Origin: Chryseobacterium sp. S0630 | Lineage (GTDB): Bacteria; Bacteroidota; Bacteroidia; Flavobacteriales; Weeksellaceae | DNA: 64,000 bases | Assembly (NCBI RefSeq): GCF_024158915.1 | Contig: NZ_JAMZGF010000017.1 | Coordinates: 30,611 to 94,610 of the forward strand | Direction of reading: 5' to 3' | Shown here: piece by piece, positions 41,005 through 50,179 of the stretch | Layout of the letters: each line of letters opens with the position of its first letter | Position numbering within the stretch: the stretch's first letter is position 1 | Translations under genes and position numbers: made by a program | Notes under the pieces: generated by a model | Database searches by the model: none | The model's input: the letters and a program-made list of their open reading frames with translations, nothing else | Told to the model about the DNA's origin: nothing

Positions 41005-41676
41005 ATGAACAAAATCACAGATCACCTGAAATATTTGTCCAAACTATCTGCAGTATTCATACTCAACGTGTTGAAAATTTACGCAATTGGAGCCATTTCA
41101 ACCATTATTGTACTCGTCCTGGGAATCTATATCTTATCTGAAAAGCTAGGGCCGTCTTTAGGGCACAGTGGTGCTGGAGGATTTTTGATAACCACTATTA
41201 CTGCCCAACCTGTTTCAGCGAGTATTTTCTATCTGCTGATTATCATAGCTCCGGTTTTTACAGTAGTTTTTGCCACAAAATATGCAATGTCTGTAGTGAT
41301 CAGTAAATTGCTGCAGGACCATTCCAAAACCATTGTCGTTCCGTTTATAGATAAGGTCATCAGTACATTTAAAGCAAAACAGCCTACAGTAATCCGATCC
41401 AGTGCAGATTTTGCTATTGCCAAAGTTAAACTGTTAAATGAATTCAGAAGCAGCTCTGAAAACAGAATATTGAAAAAAATATTAGGTTATGCCTTAAATA
41501 AGATCAAATTTGATGAACTGAACTTAAGTCAGGATAATGCAGACTTTTCCGAAATTATCAAAACCACATTGATTGAAAAACTATATGAACTGGCAGAACC
41601 TTCAGCCATGCTATTCTATATCTATATAGGACTTCAATGGTTCAGCTTGATTTTATTATATTTTTTGAATATTTAA
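41005..41676 (+). CDS. Membrane protein of unknown function in the T6SS island
   Basis: 223 residues from the ATG at 41005 (a TTG lies 6 bp upstream). Hydrophobic segments at about 15-40, 65-90 and 205-222, with a helical, Lys-rich cytoplasmic middle (SSADFAIAKVKLLNEF). Its length and helix pattern do not match TssN, TssL or TssM as I remember them. Base composition is less AT-rich than the two genes before it. It may be part of the apparatus or an unlinked gene between module 1 and clpV. 41677-41935 contains no gene. Confidence 0.6.
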   Translation: MNKITDHLKYLSKLSAVFILNVLKIYAIGAISTIIVLVLGIYILSEKLGPSLGHSGAGGFLITTITAQPVSASIFYLLIIIAPVFTVVFATKYAMSVVISKLLQDHSKTIVVPFIDKVISTFKAKQPTVIRSSADFAIAKVKLLNEFRSSSENRILKKILGYALNKIKFDELNLSQDNADFSEIIKTTLIEKLYELAEPSAMLFYIYIGLQWFSLILLYFLNI

Positions 41677-41935
41677 AAGAAAACAGAGTAGAGAACAACA
41701 ATTGGGTATTAAATGATAGTCACGTAATCATGCTTTATAACAAAAAAAATACAGTAGCTACTTCTCTAATTGAAGAATTAACTATCTTTATATCATTTAG
41801 AATAAAATAGCTAATTTTAGCTGCACAAAAAGAATAAGTTTTGATTCTTTGAAAAAAGAGATGAAAAACATACTTTAAAATCATCAAATCGTAAGCACAA
41901 CAGAACGCAAATATATTAATATAAGAAAATTATAA

Positions 41936-44431
41936 ATGGGAGTACTAGTAACCAACGAAACCGTAAAGCAGCTATTTCACATTGCTCAGTCGATAGCGAA
42001 GGAAAATTATAATGGAACCTATGGAGGCCCGCATATTCTGCAGGCTCTTATGCATAAAGATATCGGACTTAATGAATTCCTGAAAAGTATAGATAAAGAT
42101 CCCGGTTATTTCTACGAATGGGCAGATGTCCGTATTGAAGAATATCCAAAAACGAACCACCTTCCCGATGAGGTTGGGCAGGATGACGCCATAGATACCC
42201 TTATTGAAGAAGCTGATGATATCCGTTTAAAATTAGGATTGGATGAGATTACTCCCATCTGTATTCTTACCGCAATTGTAAAACCACAGGTGGTGTTCTC
42301 CCTTCAGCAATTAAAATCCCTTCCGTTGAGAGAACATGAGATCTTTAACCTGTATAGAAAAGATACTCCGTTTACCGTTGCAGAAGACGGAAATTTCTCA
42401 TCATTATTTTCAAATGGTGCAGAGTATTCAGACTCTTCCTTTCCTTCCATCAAAAGCTATTGTGTGGATAGAACCGCACAGGCAAGAAAAGGAGAAATCG
42501 AAAATATTATTGGTAGAGATAAAGAACTGAGAATGTTGGTGGAAATTCTTTGCCGAAGAAGCAAACCGAATGTGATCATCATTGGAGAACCGGGAGTAGG
42601 GAAAACAGCATTGGTAGAAGGTTTCGCTACAGAAATTATTAAAGGAAATGTTCCTGAAATGCTTAAAAACGGTACTCTTTTGGAACTGGACACCGGAGCA
42701 TTATTAGCCGGAACTTCTTATAAAGGAGAAATTGAAGACCGCCTGAAAAAAGTAATCAATGAATGTAAGAAAATTGAAAAAGCTATTCTTTTCATTGATG
42801 AAATTCATACCCTTTTAGATCCTAAAGGAAGTATCGGCAACGTTGCCAACCTTCTGAAACCTGAGCTTGCCAGAGGCGAAATTACCGTAATCGGAGCTAC
42901 CACTCAGGAAGAATACAGAAAAATTATAGAGCCGGAACAGGCTTTCAACCGTCGTTTTGAAGTGTTAACGGTGAATGAACCGGACGAGAAAACCTGTGTT
43001 AAAATGATCGATGTACTCCTTGAAGGGTACAAAAAACATCACGGAATTGAAGTTGAAAAAACAGCTCTTCCGGAATGTGTTCGCCTGGCAAAAAGATATG
43101 CAAAAGGTAAAAAATTACCGGATGCCGCTATTGATTTATTAGACAGGACAATGGCTGCCATCAAAATGCTGGATGAATTATCAGAAAAAGAACTGGATAG
43201 CTGGAAAGAAAGCTACGATGCGATTTTAACAGAAGAATATGCAGACAGCAAAGATAAAGCAGACGAACTGATCTGGACTTATAATCTTTTGAGAGATAAA
43301 ATAAGCCCGATTTTATGGGGCTCACTGAGCGAACAGCCATCAATTGATAACTCTATGCCTGTAGATCAGATTCAGAAGATTATTGAAGATACTTATGCAG
43401 AGCTTTTACAGCATGCAGCCAAGAAAAGAGAAAAAGTAGACAGGCTCGAACTGGCTGCCGTAATGGCCGCCAAAACCAATATTCCAATCGGTAAAATCCA
43501 GGCTCAGGAAAAAGAAAAACTCCTTAATATGGAATCTCTTCTATTGAACAGAGTCGTAGGACAGGATCATGCACTAAAAATCCTTTCCGATGCTATTGTT
43601 GAAAACCGAAGCGGATTGAATAAACCAGGACAGCCAATCGGATCCTTCTTCCTTCTGGGGCCTACAGGAACCGGTAAAACAGAGCTGGCTAAGTCAATGG
43701 CAGAATTACTTTTCAACGATGAAAAAGCAATGGTACGGTTTGATATGTCAGAATTTAAAGAAGAACATTCCGCAGCATTGCTATACGGAGCGCCTCCGGG
43801 ATACGTAGGATATGAAGAAGGAGGGATGCTTGTTAATAAAATCAGACAACAGCCTTATACCGTTGTGTTATTTGACGAGATTGAAAAGGCCCACCATTCC
43901 GTTTTTGATGTATTCCTTCAGATTATGGACGAAGGAAAAGTTCATGATAAATTAGGTAAAGAAGGTGATTTCAGTAATGCATTGATCCTGTTTACCTCCA
44001 ATATCGGAAGTGAAGAAATTGTAAAACAGTTTGAAGAAGGAAAAATTCCTGAATCATCTTCACTCATGCAGATTATGTCAAACTCCGGACGATTCAGACC
44101 TGAGTTCCTGGCAAGAATTACAGAGATTATTCCTTTTGCACCAATCACAGAATCCATTGCAGAAAGAATCTTTAATATTCAGCTGAAATCACTTCATACT
44201 TCATTAACAAGATTGGGAATTGCTTTAAAAATTACTGACGAGGCTGTGAAAAACCTTGCATTAGGAGGATTTAGCAGTAAATATGGTGCAAGACAGATCT
44301 CCGGAGTCATCCGCGCTCAGCTTGCAAGACCAATTTCCAAAATGATTGTGAGAGAAGAAGTGAAATCCGGCCAGACGATTCATGTAGATTGGAATAAAGA
44401 AGAAGAAAAATTAAGCTGGAAAGTAGATTAA
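41936..44431 (+). CDS. tssH: T6SS ATPase ClpV/TssH
   Basis: 831 residues, AAA+ unfoldase that disassembles the contracted T6SS sheath. An N-terminal Clp_N domain (about 8-145), first AAA domain with Walker A GEPGVGKT and Walker B AILFIDEIHT, a middle helical domain, second AAA domain with Walker A GPTGTGKT and Walker B VVLFDEIEKAH, and the ClpB C-terminal part. It is closer to ClpV than to ClpB by its short middle and by context. It is followed after 64 bp by the lytic transglycosylase. Confidence 0.9.
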   Translation: MGVLVTNETVKQLFHIAQSIAKENYNGTYGGPHILQALMHKDIGLNEFLKSIDKDPGYFYEWADVRIEEYPKTNHLPDEVGQDDAIDTLIEEADDIRLKLGLDEITPICILTAIVKPQVVFSLQQLKSLPLREHEIFNLYRKDTPFTVAEDGNFSSLFSNGAEYSDSSFPSIKSYCVDRTAQARKGEIENIIGRDKELRMLVEILCRRSKPNVIIIGEPGVGKTALVEGFATEIIKGNVPEMLKNGTLLELDTGALLAGTSYKGEIEDRLKKVINECKKIEKAILFIDEIHTLLDPKGSIGNVANLLKPELARGEITVIGATTQEEYRKIIEPEQAFNRRFEVLTVNEPDEKTCVKMIDVLLEGYKKHHGIEVEKTALPECVRLAKRYAKGKKLPDAAIDLLDRTMAAIKMLDELSEKELDSWKESYDAILTEEYADSKDKADELIWTYNLLRDKISPILWGSLSEQPSIDNSMPVDQIQKIIEDTYAELLQHAAKKREKVDRLELAAVMAAKTNIPIGKIQAQEKEKLLNMESLLLNRVVGQDHALKILSDAIVENRSGLNKPGQPIGSFFLLGPTGTGKTELAKSMAELLFNDEKAMVRFDMSEFKEEHSAALLYGAPPGYVGYEEGGMLVNKIRQQPYTVVLFDEIEKAHHSVFDVFLQIMDEGKVHDKLGKEGDFSNALILFTSNIGSEEIVKQFEEGKIPESSSLMQIMSNSGRFRPEFLARITEIIPFAPITESIAERIFNIQLKSLHTSLTRLGIALKITDEAVKNLALGGFSSKYGARQISGVIRAQLARPISKMIVREEVKSGQTIHVDWNKEEEKLSWKVD

Positions 44432-44441
44432 ATATAAAGTA

Positions 44442-44474
44442 AAAAGGCAGATTTGCTATCCACTTTTGCCTTTT
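44442..44474 (+). terminator. Weak terminator-like hairpin after clpV
   Basis: AAAAGGCA (44442-44449) and TGCCTTTT (44467-44474) around a 17-base loop. The stem is short, so read-through into the transglycosylase gene is likely. Confidence 0.5.
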
Positions 44475-44494
44475 AGCTTATAAATAAAATTAAA

Positions 44495-45358
44495 ATGAAA
44501 ACAATTGTCAGAAATATCTTTACAGGTTTTCTATTATTAGGATCCGTTATCATGATCAACGGACAGTTTCTTGCCGCTTCCGATACCTCGGAAAGCAGTG
44601 TGAAAAAGTATAAAGGTATTATTAATGCCAATAAGGATCTTGTAGAATTTATTGAACAATTACTCCTTCAGAAAGGTCTTCCCAAGCATTTGAGAAATCT
44701 CGCCCTGATTGAGTCCCATTTTGACAGAAATATTACATCAGGCGCCGGAGCAGTAGGGATCTGGCAGTTTATGACTGCACATGCCAACCAGTACGGCCTT
44801 ACAGAACAGGGACGTACAGACATTTATAAAAGTACTAAAACCGCTACTATCTCCTTAAGTAATCTTTATAAAAAGTATAATAATTGGGTGACTGTGGTAG
44901 CAGCCTATAACTGTGGTGAAGGAAATATTGCCAAAGCAATGGAAGCTGCTGGTTCTACTCAATACCATGTGTTTTATAAATACCTTCCGGGAGAAACCAT
45001 TAATCATGTAAAGAAATATCTTAATGCATGCTATGCCACAGGAGAACTTCAGAGTGTATTGAACAATTATAATTCTGCAAGGCTCAACAAGATTTTCTTT
45101 GAGGGAGATCGTAAAGAAACTGCTGCAGCGCTTTCAGAAACAGAAATCAATGCCGGATTCAATCTGAACATTGTTGCTGCTGAATTGAACGTAGAAGTAG
45201 ATAAAATCCTTGCCTGGAATCCGGGAATTGTGGAAGAACTCCAGAAAAAAGGAGAAAGCCCTTTCTATCTTCCTGTAGATCTGATGCCCGATTTTCTTCT
45301 GAGGAAAAATAAAATATTGGTTCGTTCCATCAAAGAAGGCGGAAAGACCCAACAATAA
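44495..45358 (+). CDS. Lytic transglycosylase (MltD-like SLT domain) in the T6SS island
   Basis: 287 residues with an N-terminal signal peptide. The SLT domain has the catalytic Glu in LALIESHFDRN, then GAVGIWQFMTAHANQYGL, and VVAAYNCGEGNI, all MltD-type landmarks. A weak LysM-like C-terminal tail (LNIVAAELNVEVDKILAWNP) may bind peptidoglycan. T6SS assembly must open the peptidoglycan layer, and enzymes of this class do so in other T6SS (family knowledge). It may serve here as the dedicated wall opener, which is inferred from position. Confidence 0.85.
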   Translation: MKTIVRNIFTGFLLLGSVIMINGQFLAASDTSESSVKKYKGIINANKDLVEFIEQLLLQKGLPKHLRNLALIESHFDRNITSGAGAVGIWQFMTAHANQYGLTEQGRTDIYKSTKTATISLSNLYKKYNNWVTVVAAYNCGEGNIAKAMEAAGSTQYHVFYKYLPGETINHVKKYLNACYATGELQSVLNNYNSARLNKIFFEGDRKETAAALSETEINAGFNLNIVAAELNVEVDKILAWNPGIVEELQKKGESPFYLPVDLMPDFLLRKNKILVRSIKEGGKTQQ

Positions 45359-45380
45359 AATATAATATCCAATAAAAAAT

Positions 45381-45412
45381 AAAAAAGTAACCATAAAACG
45401 GTTGCTTTTTTT
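45381..45412 (+). terminator. Terminator after the lytic transglycosylase gene
   Basis: AAAAAGTAACC-ataaaa-CGGTTGCTTTTTTT, with an almost full stem and a run of seven T. 45413-45562 has no gene. Confidence 0.85.
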
Positions 45413-45562
45413 ATTGAATAATCTGTTAAAAACATGCCAATGTTTTATTAATAAAATCTTAATATTTCTCACTGATGTGGATAATTATTGTTTTTGTTGT
45501 TAATTTTCAGTCAATTAAAACCCTTTATTGATGGTGTTTTGAATGAAGTTGTTAAATCAATT

Positions 45563-45600
45563 GTCGTAGAATTACTACAAGAAATCGTAGAACTACTACA
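45563..45600 (+). promoter_or_regulatory. hcp operator array, two 17-bp dyads (hcp2)
   Basis: GTCGTAGAATTACTACA (45563-45579) and ATCGTAGAACTACTACA (45584-45600), start-to-start 21 bp. The last copy ends 48 bp before TATATTTG, exactly as in hcp1. Confidence 0.85.
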
Positions 45601-45648
45601 AATTTTCAGATTTATATTCAAAAGTTTTTTTTAGCGAAAAAGAGCCTC

Positions 45649-45656
45649 TATATTTG
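45649..45656 (+). promoter_or_regulatory. -7 promoter box TATATTTG of hcp2
   Basis: TATATTTG, 52 bp before the ATG. The region around it is almost base for base that of hcp1. Confidence 0.75.
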
Positions 45657-45708
45657 CTAACACAATCACCACATCACAAAATATTAATAACGATTAAATT
45701 TACTAATC

Positions 45709-46122
45709 ATGGCCGAAAGAAATTCAAGAGGAATCTTAAAATTCAACAACGGAGAAGGACAGAAGCTGTTAAAAATGAATTACAGCGTTTCCAGATCTAC
45801 AGACGTTTCAGGACGTGTAGCATCAGATCCTTCTAATGCATTGATCAAAGTAACAGTAGAAGCTACTGAAAAATCAGACATCCTTGAAAGCTTGTTAAAC
45901 GGTAAGTACAAGCCAACAGTAGGGGAAGTTACTTTCAACAAATCTCACGAAGAGGGAACACTGATTACTTTGAAATGGGAGAACGGATACGTAATCCAAC
46001 ACGAAGTAGATTTCGACGCAATAGACAGCAACAGTATGCTGATCAGCTTCGTAATCAGCGCTGAAACCATTGACTACGGTACTGCTCAATTCGCTGGGCT
46101 ATGGCCTTCAGCAGGTAAATAA
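45709..46122 (+). CDS. tssD: T6SS tube protein Hcp/TssD, copy 2
   Basis: 137 residues, nearly identical to the other two copies; it ends WPSAGK and has TAQF where the others have TSQY. The first 80 bp of the gene and its promoter match hcp1 almost exactly, whereas the later codons differ mostly by silent changes, which suggests duplication followed by gene conversion. It heads the second vgrG module. A frame opened 55 bp upstream in another phase is not a gene. Confidence 0.92.
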   Translation: MAERNSRGILKFNNGEGQKLLKMNYSVSRSTDVSGRVASDPSNALIKVTVEATEKSDILESLLNGKYKPTVGEVTFNKSHEEGTLITLKWENGYVIQHEVDFDAIDSNSMLISFVISAETIDYGTAQFAGLWPSAGK

Positions 46123-46156
46123 GCCTATTCATCATCTTAGTAAAAATAAAATTGGT

Positions 46157-46196
46157 ACAGAACAGTACGCTCATTCGGGTATACTGTTCTGTTTTT
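46157..46196 (+). terminator. Terminator after hcp2
   Basis: ACAGAACAGTA (46157-46167) pairs with TACTGTTCTGT (46182-46192), then TTTT. The stem is perfect. Confidence 0.88.
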
Positions 46197-46327
46197 CCGT
46201 TTAAAAGAATTTCAAAAATCATTTTTCAAAAGAAAATGATAGAAGCACAAGTGATTCATCAATCTCATATTTTCTATGCTGTAAGTATCAGCAGTTTATT
46301 TACGATTTAACATAAATACAAAACGCT

Positions 46328-48496
46328 ATGTTTCAGGATGATAAAAAAATTAAAGTAGCAAACCCGAAAAACGAGATAAAGACGGGCAAACAACAGTTGA
46401 AAAATACATTACCTGAGAATGTTACCAAAAAAGCAGAAGGAAAATTAAATAAGGCAGATGAAAAAGTAAAAAAGGTAGCAAAAGCAGGACAACAAAGTTT
46501 AAATGCTGTTCAAGGTGCAGATATGTTTATGAACCAGACTTTTGTACCCAACAATCCTTCTATTGTTGATAATAAAGTGTGGGCGAAACAGCCAACTTCA
46601 AAAATACACAATGCTGAAGCTATTGCTCAAAGTGTTATTGCAGGAATCAATCGTGTAGTAAAGCTGGAGGTTGTTATTGAAGGACAAATTATCAAACATT
46701 TTAAACATTTCAAACTTATCCAGAGTGCAGCAAAACATCATGAATTCAATCTGATGCTGGCTCACGATACTCTGGGCAATGCAGAAAATCACAATCTTGA
46801 AGAAGCCCAAAGCTTTTTAGGAAAAAGAATTACTGTTGTATTTAAATATAAAGATGTAGAAAAAGGTGCTGAACGTAATTTTGTGGGAGTCATTACAGAA
46901 GTAGGCTTTAGTCAGGAAAAGGGAAGCCTTGGAAATATCGTTCTTAAAGGTTTTAGCCCGACAGTACTTTTGGATGCCGCTCCGCATATTCAGAGTTTTG
47001 GAGGTGGGCAGCCGGTTAGTCTGAACAGTATTGCCGATCAGGTGATCCGTGAAGGACTGGGACAAAATAAATTCGACTTCAGAATTGATGCCCAGCATGG
47101 AAATGTGGCCTACAGTTCACAGTATGAAGAAACCCATTATAATTATCTGGCAAGAATGGCTGAGGCCTATGGTGAGCAGTTTTATTATGATGGTGAAGTA
47201 TTACATTTTGGAAAACTTCCGCCACAGGAAAAACCTGTTAAGCTTACCTATGGAAGCAGCGTAAGCGATATTGCTGTTAAAATGAAGGCACAACACGTGA
47301 ATCCTACATTTTATGGCTATAACAGCAGTAAAAATGAAAAACTGACCACCGGAAGTTCGAAGATCAGCCATACCTCAGATATTGCAAGACGAGCTTACGA
47401 AATATCAGAAAAAACCTTCACCACACCTTCTTTGAGAGTAGCCCCAATAAAAGCAACTTCTTTTATGGACATTGATGCCTCACAGAAAGGAACTGCAGGA
47501 AGTAAGGCCTCGGAAGTATTTATTACTTCGGGGACAACTACTGTTCCGTTTTTATATCCGGGATGTACAGCAGATATTGAAATGCGGAAATCTTCAACAA
47601 ATGAAACGTCCTATTTTACCAAGCTGATGATTGTAGAAGTTACCCATGAAGTAGATGCAAGAGGTTACTATGATGGTAAATTTGAAGCGATTGCGGCAGA
47701 CACAGGTTTCATACCACGTCCTGAATTTGAAACTCCAAGAGCTGAGGCTCAGTTTGCAAAAGTTATTTCCAATACAGATCCTATGAATCAGGGAAGAGTT
47801 CAGGTACAGTTTGACTGGCAAAACGGGCCGGACAGTACAGAATTTATCCGTGTAATGTCTCCGGATGCAGGAAGCAGTGATAAAGTCAATAAAAATAGAG
47901 GCTTTATGTCAGTTCCCGAAGTTGGAGATCAGGTTATAGTCAATTTTGTACATCAGCATCCTGACCGTCCTTTCGTAATGGGAGGAATGTTTCATGGTAG
48001 TATCGGAGCCGGAGGTGGAGCCGGAAATAATGTTATGAGCTTTAGCGGTAGAAGTGGTGCAGAATTAAAGTATGATAACGGAGCCGGATCGATGAATCTT
48101 AAAGATCAGGGCGGTGCCAATATGTTCTTTGACGGATCTGGAAATGTAATACATAATGCCAATAACAATAGTACTAAAACCGTTGGTAATGATAAAACCG
48201 ATAAGATTGGAAACAATAAAAAACTGGAAGTAGGCTGTGATCATATTTCAGACGTAGGCAATACCCATAAAGTCTCAGTAGGTAAAGACCAGAGTGTATT
48301 TACGATGGATAATGCCGGAGTGATTGATTTAACCGGAGCTCAGAAAATTACCATTAAAGTAGGAAACAGCGAGATTATCATTACCGGAACAAAAGTATCT
48401 ATTAAAAGTGATGAAATCGACATCAGCGGAGGCGGTGCAACAGCTAATTTTAAAGGTTTGACAAAAATAACGGGATCACAGGTAGATATCAATTAA
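46328..48496 (+). CDS. vgrG: T6SS spike protein VgrG/TssI, copy 2, with Lys-rich N-terminal extension
   Basis: 722 residues. The gp27/gp5 core (about 100-560) is like that of vgrG1. Before it stands an extra Lys- and Ala-rich stretch of about 80 residues (KKAEGKLNKADEKVKKVAKA) with helical pattern, missing from vgrG1. The C-terminal needle also differs: SIGAGGGAGNN, then Gly/Asn-rich repeats (GNDKTDKIGNNKKLEVG) and a final beta-helix end (TKVSIKSDEIDISGG). The extension might recruit cargo or an adaptor. Four downstream genes follow closely. Confidence 0.93.
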   Translation: MFQDDKKIKVANPKNEIKTGKQQLKNTLPENVTKKAEGKLNKADEKVKKVAKAGQQSLNAVQGADMFMNQTFVPNNPSIVDNKVWAKQPTSKIHNAEAIAQSVIAGINRVVKLEVVIEGQIIKHFKHFKLIQSAAKHHEFNLMLAHDTLGNAENHNLEEAQSFLGKRITVVFKYKDVEKGAERNFVGVITEVGFSQEKGSLGNIVLKGFSPTVLLDAAPHIQSFGGGQPVSLNSIADQVIREGLGQNKFDFRIDAQHGNVAYSSQYEETHYNYLARMAEAYGEQFYYDGEVLHFGKLPPQEKPVKLTYGSSVSDIAVKMKAQHVNPTFYGYNSSKNEKLTTGSSKISHTSDIARRAYEISEKTFTTPSLRVAPIKATSFMDIDASQKGTAGSKASEVFITSGTTTVPFLYPGCTADIEMRKSSTNETSYFTKLMIVEVTHEVDARGYYDGKFEAIAADTGFIPRPEFETPRAEAQFAKVISNTDPMNQGRVQVQFDWQNGPDSTEFIRVMSPDAGSSDKVNKNRGFMSVPEVGDQVIVNFVHQHPDRPFVMGGMFHGSIGAGGGAGNNVMSFSGRSGAELKYDNGAGSMNLKDQGGANMFFDGSGNVIHNANNNSTKTVGNDKTDKIGNNKKLEVGCDHISDVGNTHKVSVGKDQSVFTMDNAGVIDLTGAQKITIKVGNSEIIITGTKVSIKSDEIDISGGGATANFKGLTKITGSQVDIN

Positions 48497-48500
48497 CAGG

Positions 48501-49553
48501 ATGGATTTTATAAAATACGAGATTAAAAAAGGTGATACCTTAGAATCTCTTGCAGAGAAGCAAGGGACATCGGTTAAAGAACTTATCAATTTCCATAACC
48601 TGTATTGTGGAACAACAAATTTTATTATTGGAGAAAAACTGCCTATTCATCTGCAATATCTTTTTTTAGAAAAGAAAACGGGTGAAGAAATCAATAAGGC
48701 AATAGAAGACAGAAAATTTCCCCAAAAAGCAAGATACAGATGCGAACAGTTCAATACTACAAAGGTTGAAGACAGAATCACATTCCATTGCAATACAAAA
48801 AAGGAATACATTGTTGAAAAAGATGCAGCCAACACAAAAGCTAAAGTTAAGCTTAAAGAATATCTGTATAAAATAAATCCCGAGAATATGGCTCTTGCTA
48901 TAGAAGCCGTTAAAGAACTGGAGTTTGATAAAGAAAACGTAATTTTCGATTTAAATCATGACCATACCATAAAAGGAGTAGAGAATTTTCCTCAGATAAA
49001 AGAAAAATGGGAACTTTTTAAGCCTAAATTAAAAGCTTCGGAATTTTACAGACAAGTCGAAAAAATCAATGCAAAAGCAGCGGAAGATATTATTAAAGGA
49101 GGCGGATTGGAATTTGAGAGTGAAGCCAATCTGAGAAAGACCTATGACAAGTCTCTTTTGTATCATGTATTGTTCAATGATTATGATGCCCGTAAAAAAA
49201 AGGAACAAAATGATGTTTTGAAGTTTATTTCACAGATATTTGTCAATATCCCCATAGAACTGGAATTGCAGCATACCATTATAAAAGAAGATGATTATTT
49301 TATAGAATTCAGAACAGTGGGAACACTTGTAAAAGATAAAATAGATAATTCTGTGCTGGAAGAACAATACAACAAGTTCTACAAACCTATTATCGAATAT
49401 GGTTTCAGTGAATATAATTATGATTACAGAATCAGAAGAATGGTCGATAAAAAAACAGGAACTATTGTGAATGCTTCGGCATTAATGAAAGAAGAAGTGA
49501 AAAATAATTATCAGTTTGTCACCCAGTTTGATCTAAAACAAATTGAATATTAA
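48501..49553 (+). CDS. LysM-domain protein next to vgrG2, possible adaptor
   Basis: 350 residues. The first 50 residues (YEIKKGDTLESLAEKQGTSV) are a LysM-like domain. The rest (a Lys/Glu-rich helical-beta mix) is not recognised. There is no signal peptide, so a LysM facing the peptidoglycan would be reached only after delivery or spike loading. It starts 4 bp after vgrG2. LysM domains fused or adjacent to VgrG are seen in other T6SS cargo units, so a role as adaptor or as cargo-linked protein is plausible. Confidence 0.6.
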   Translation: MDFIKYEIKKGDTLESLAEKQGTSVKELINFHNLYCGTTNFIIGEKLPIHLQYLFLEKKTGEEINKAIEDRKFPQKARYRCEQFNTTKVEDRITFHCNTKKEYIVEKDAANTKAKVKLKEYLYKINPENMALAIEAVKELEFDKENVIFDLNHDHTIKGVENFPQIKEKWELFKPKLKASEFYRQVEKINAKAAEDIIKGGGLEFESEANLRKTYDKSLLYHVLFNDYDARKKKEQNDVLKFISQIFVNIPIELELQHTIIKEDDYFIEFRTVGTLVKDKIDNSVLEEQYNKFYKPIIEYGFSEYNYDYRIRRMVDKKTGTIVNASALMKEEVKNNYQFVTQFDLKQIEY

Positions 49554-49568
49554 AAGTAATTTTTAAGT

Positions 49569-50105
49569 ATGGCCGAAAATAAAGTGTTTACATTCAATAA
49601 CGTTTTGCCTTATCATATTGCCAGGACACTTCTGGTTATTATACCGTGTCTGGTTTTCTATGGAGCATTGTATTATTTTCTCTTTAAAGGAGTATTCAGA
49701 CTTTCATTCGTTATGTTTTTTTTCCTCTTTTATTTTGGAACCTGTTATCTGATCCTGAAAGCTATTTCTGTGAAGTTGAAGATCTGGTTTGATGAAAACT
49801 ATTTTTATATCCAGAAGGGAAACCAGACTCCTGAGAAATATTCCAAGACAGATATTGAAGGATTTTACGCTTATGATTATGAAACCAAAGCACCCTCATT
49901 ACAAAGCTCAAAAATATACTTCAGATTCCGCTTGAAAAATAAGACAGACATTTACTTAAATGATGTTGAATACAAAAACAAATATGAAGAAGAAAAAGGG
50001 AACGAACTTAAAAAATTTCTGATATCGGCTCAGAAAGAACTCCATTTTTCCAAAACAGAAAAGAAAAGTCTTCAGAATGTTTATTGGTATTCACAATACA
50101 ATTAA
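49569..50105 (+). CDS. Small two-helix membrane protein, candidate immunity protein
   Basis: 178 residues. Two membrane helices near the start (LVIIPCLVFYGALYYFLF and FVMFFFLFYFGTCYLIL), then a cytoplasmic domain of about 105 residues that looks PH-like (WFDENYFYIQKGNQTPEKYS). It sits between the LysM protein and the PAAR-like protein in module 2. Membrane immunity proteins are known for pore-forming or wall-active cargo. This is inferred only from position and topology. Confidence 0.55.
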   Translation: MAENKVFTFNNVLPYHIARTLLVIIPCLVFYGALYYFLFKGVFRLSFVMFFFLFYFGTCYLILKAISVKLKIWFDENYFYIQKGNQTPEKYSKTDIEGFYAYDYETKAPSLQSSKIYFRFRLKNKTDIYLNDVEYKNKYEEEKGNELKKFLISAQKELHFSKTEKKSLQNVYWYSQYN

Positions 50106-50179
50106 GGCATATAAACTCTGAAAATTTAAAAGACAAATTCACTATTTACAGGATGTTTTAATCAATAAAATGTAACATT

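Noticed and set aside
45654..45836. Small ORF overlapping the start of hcp2
   Set aside because: It lies in another phase over the promoter and start of a clearly coding hcp gene.
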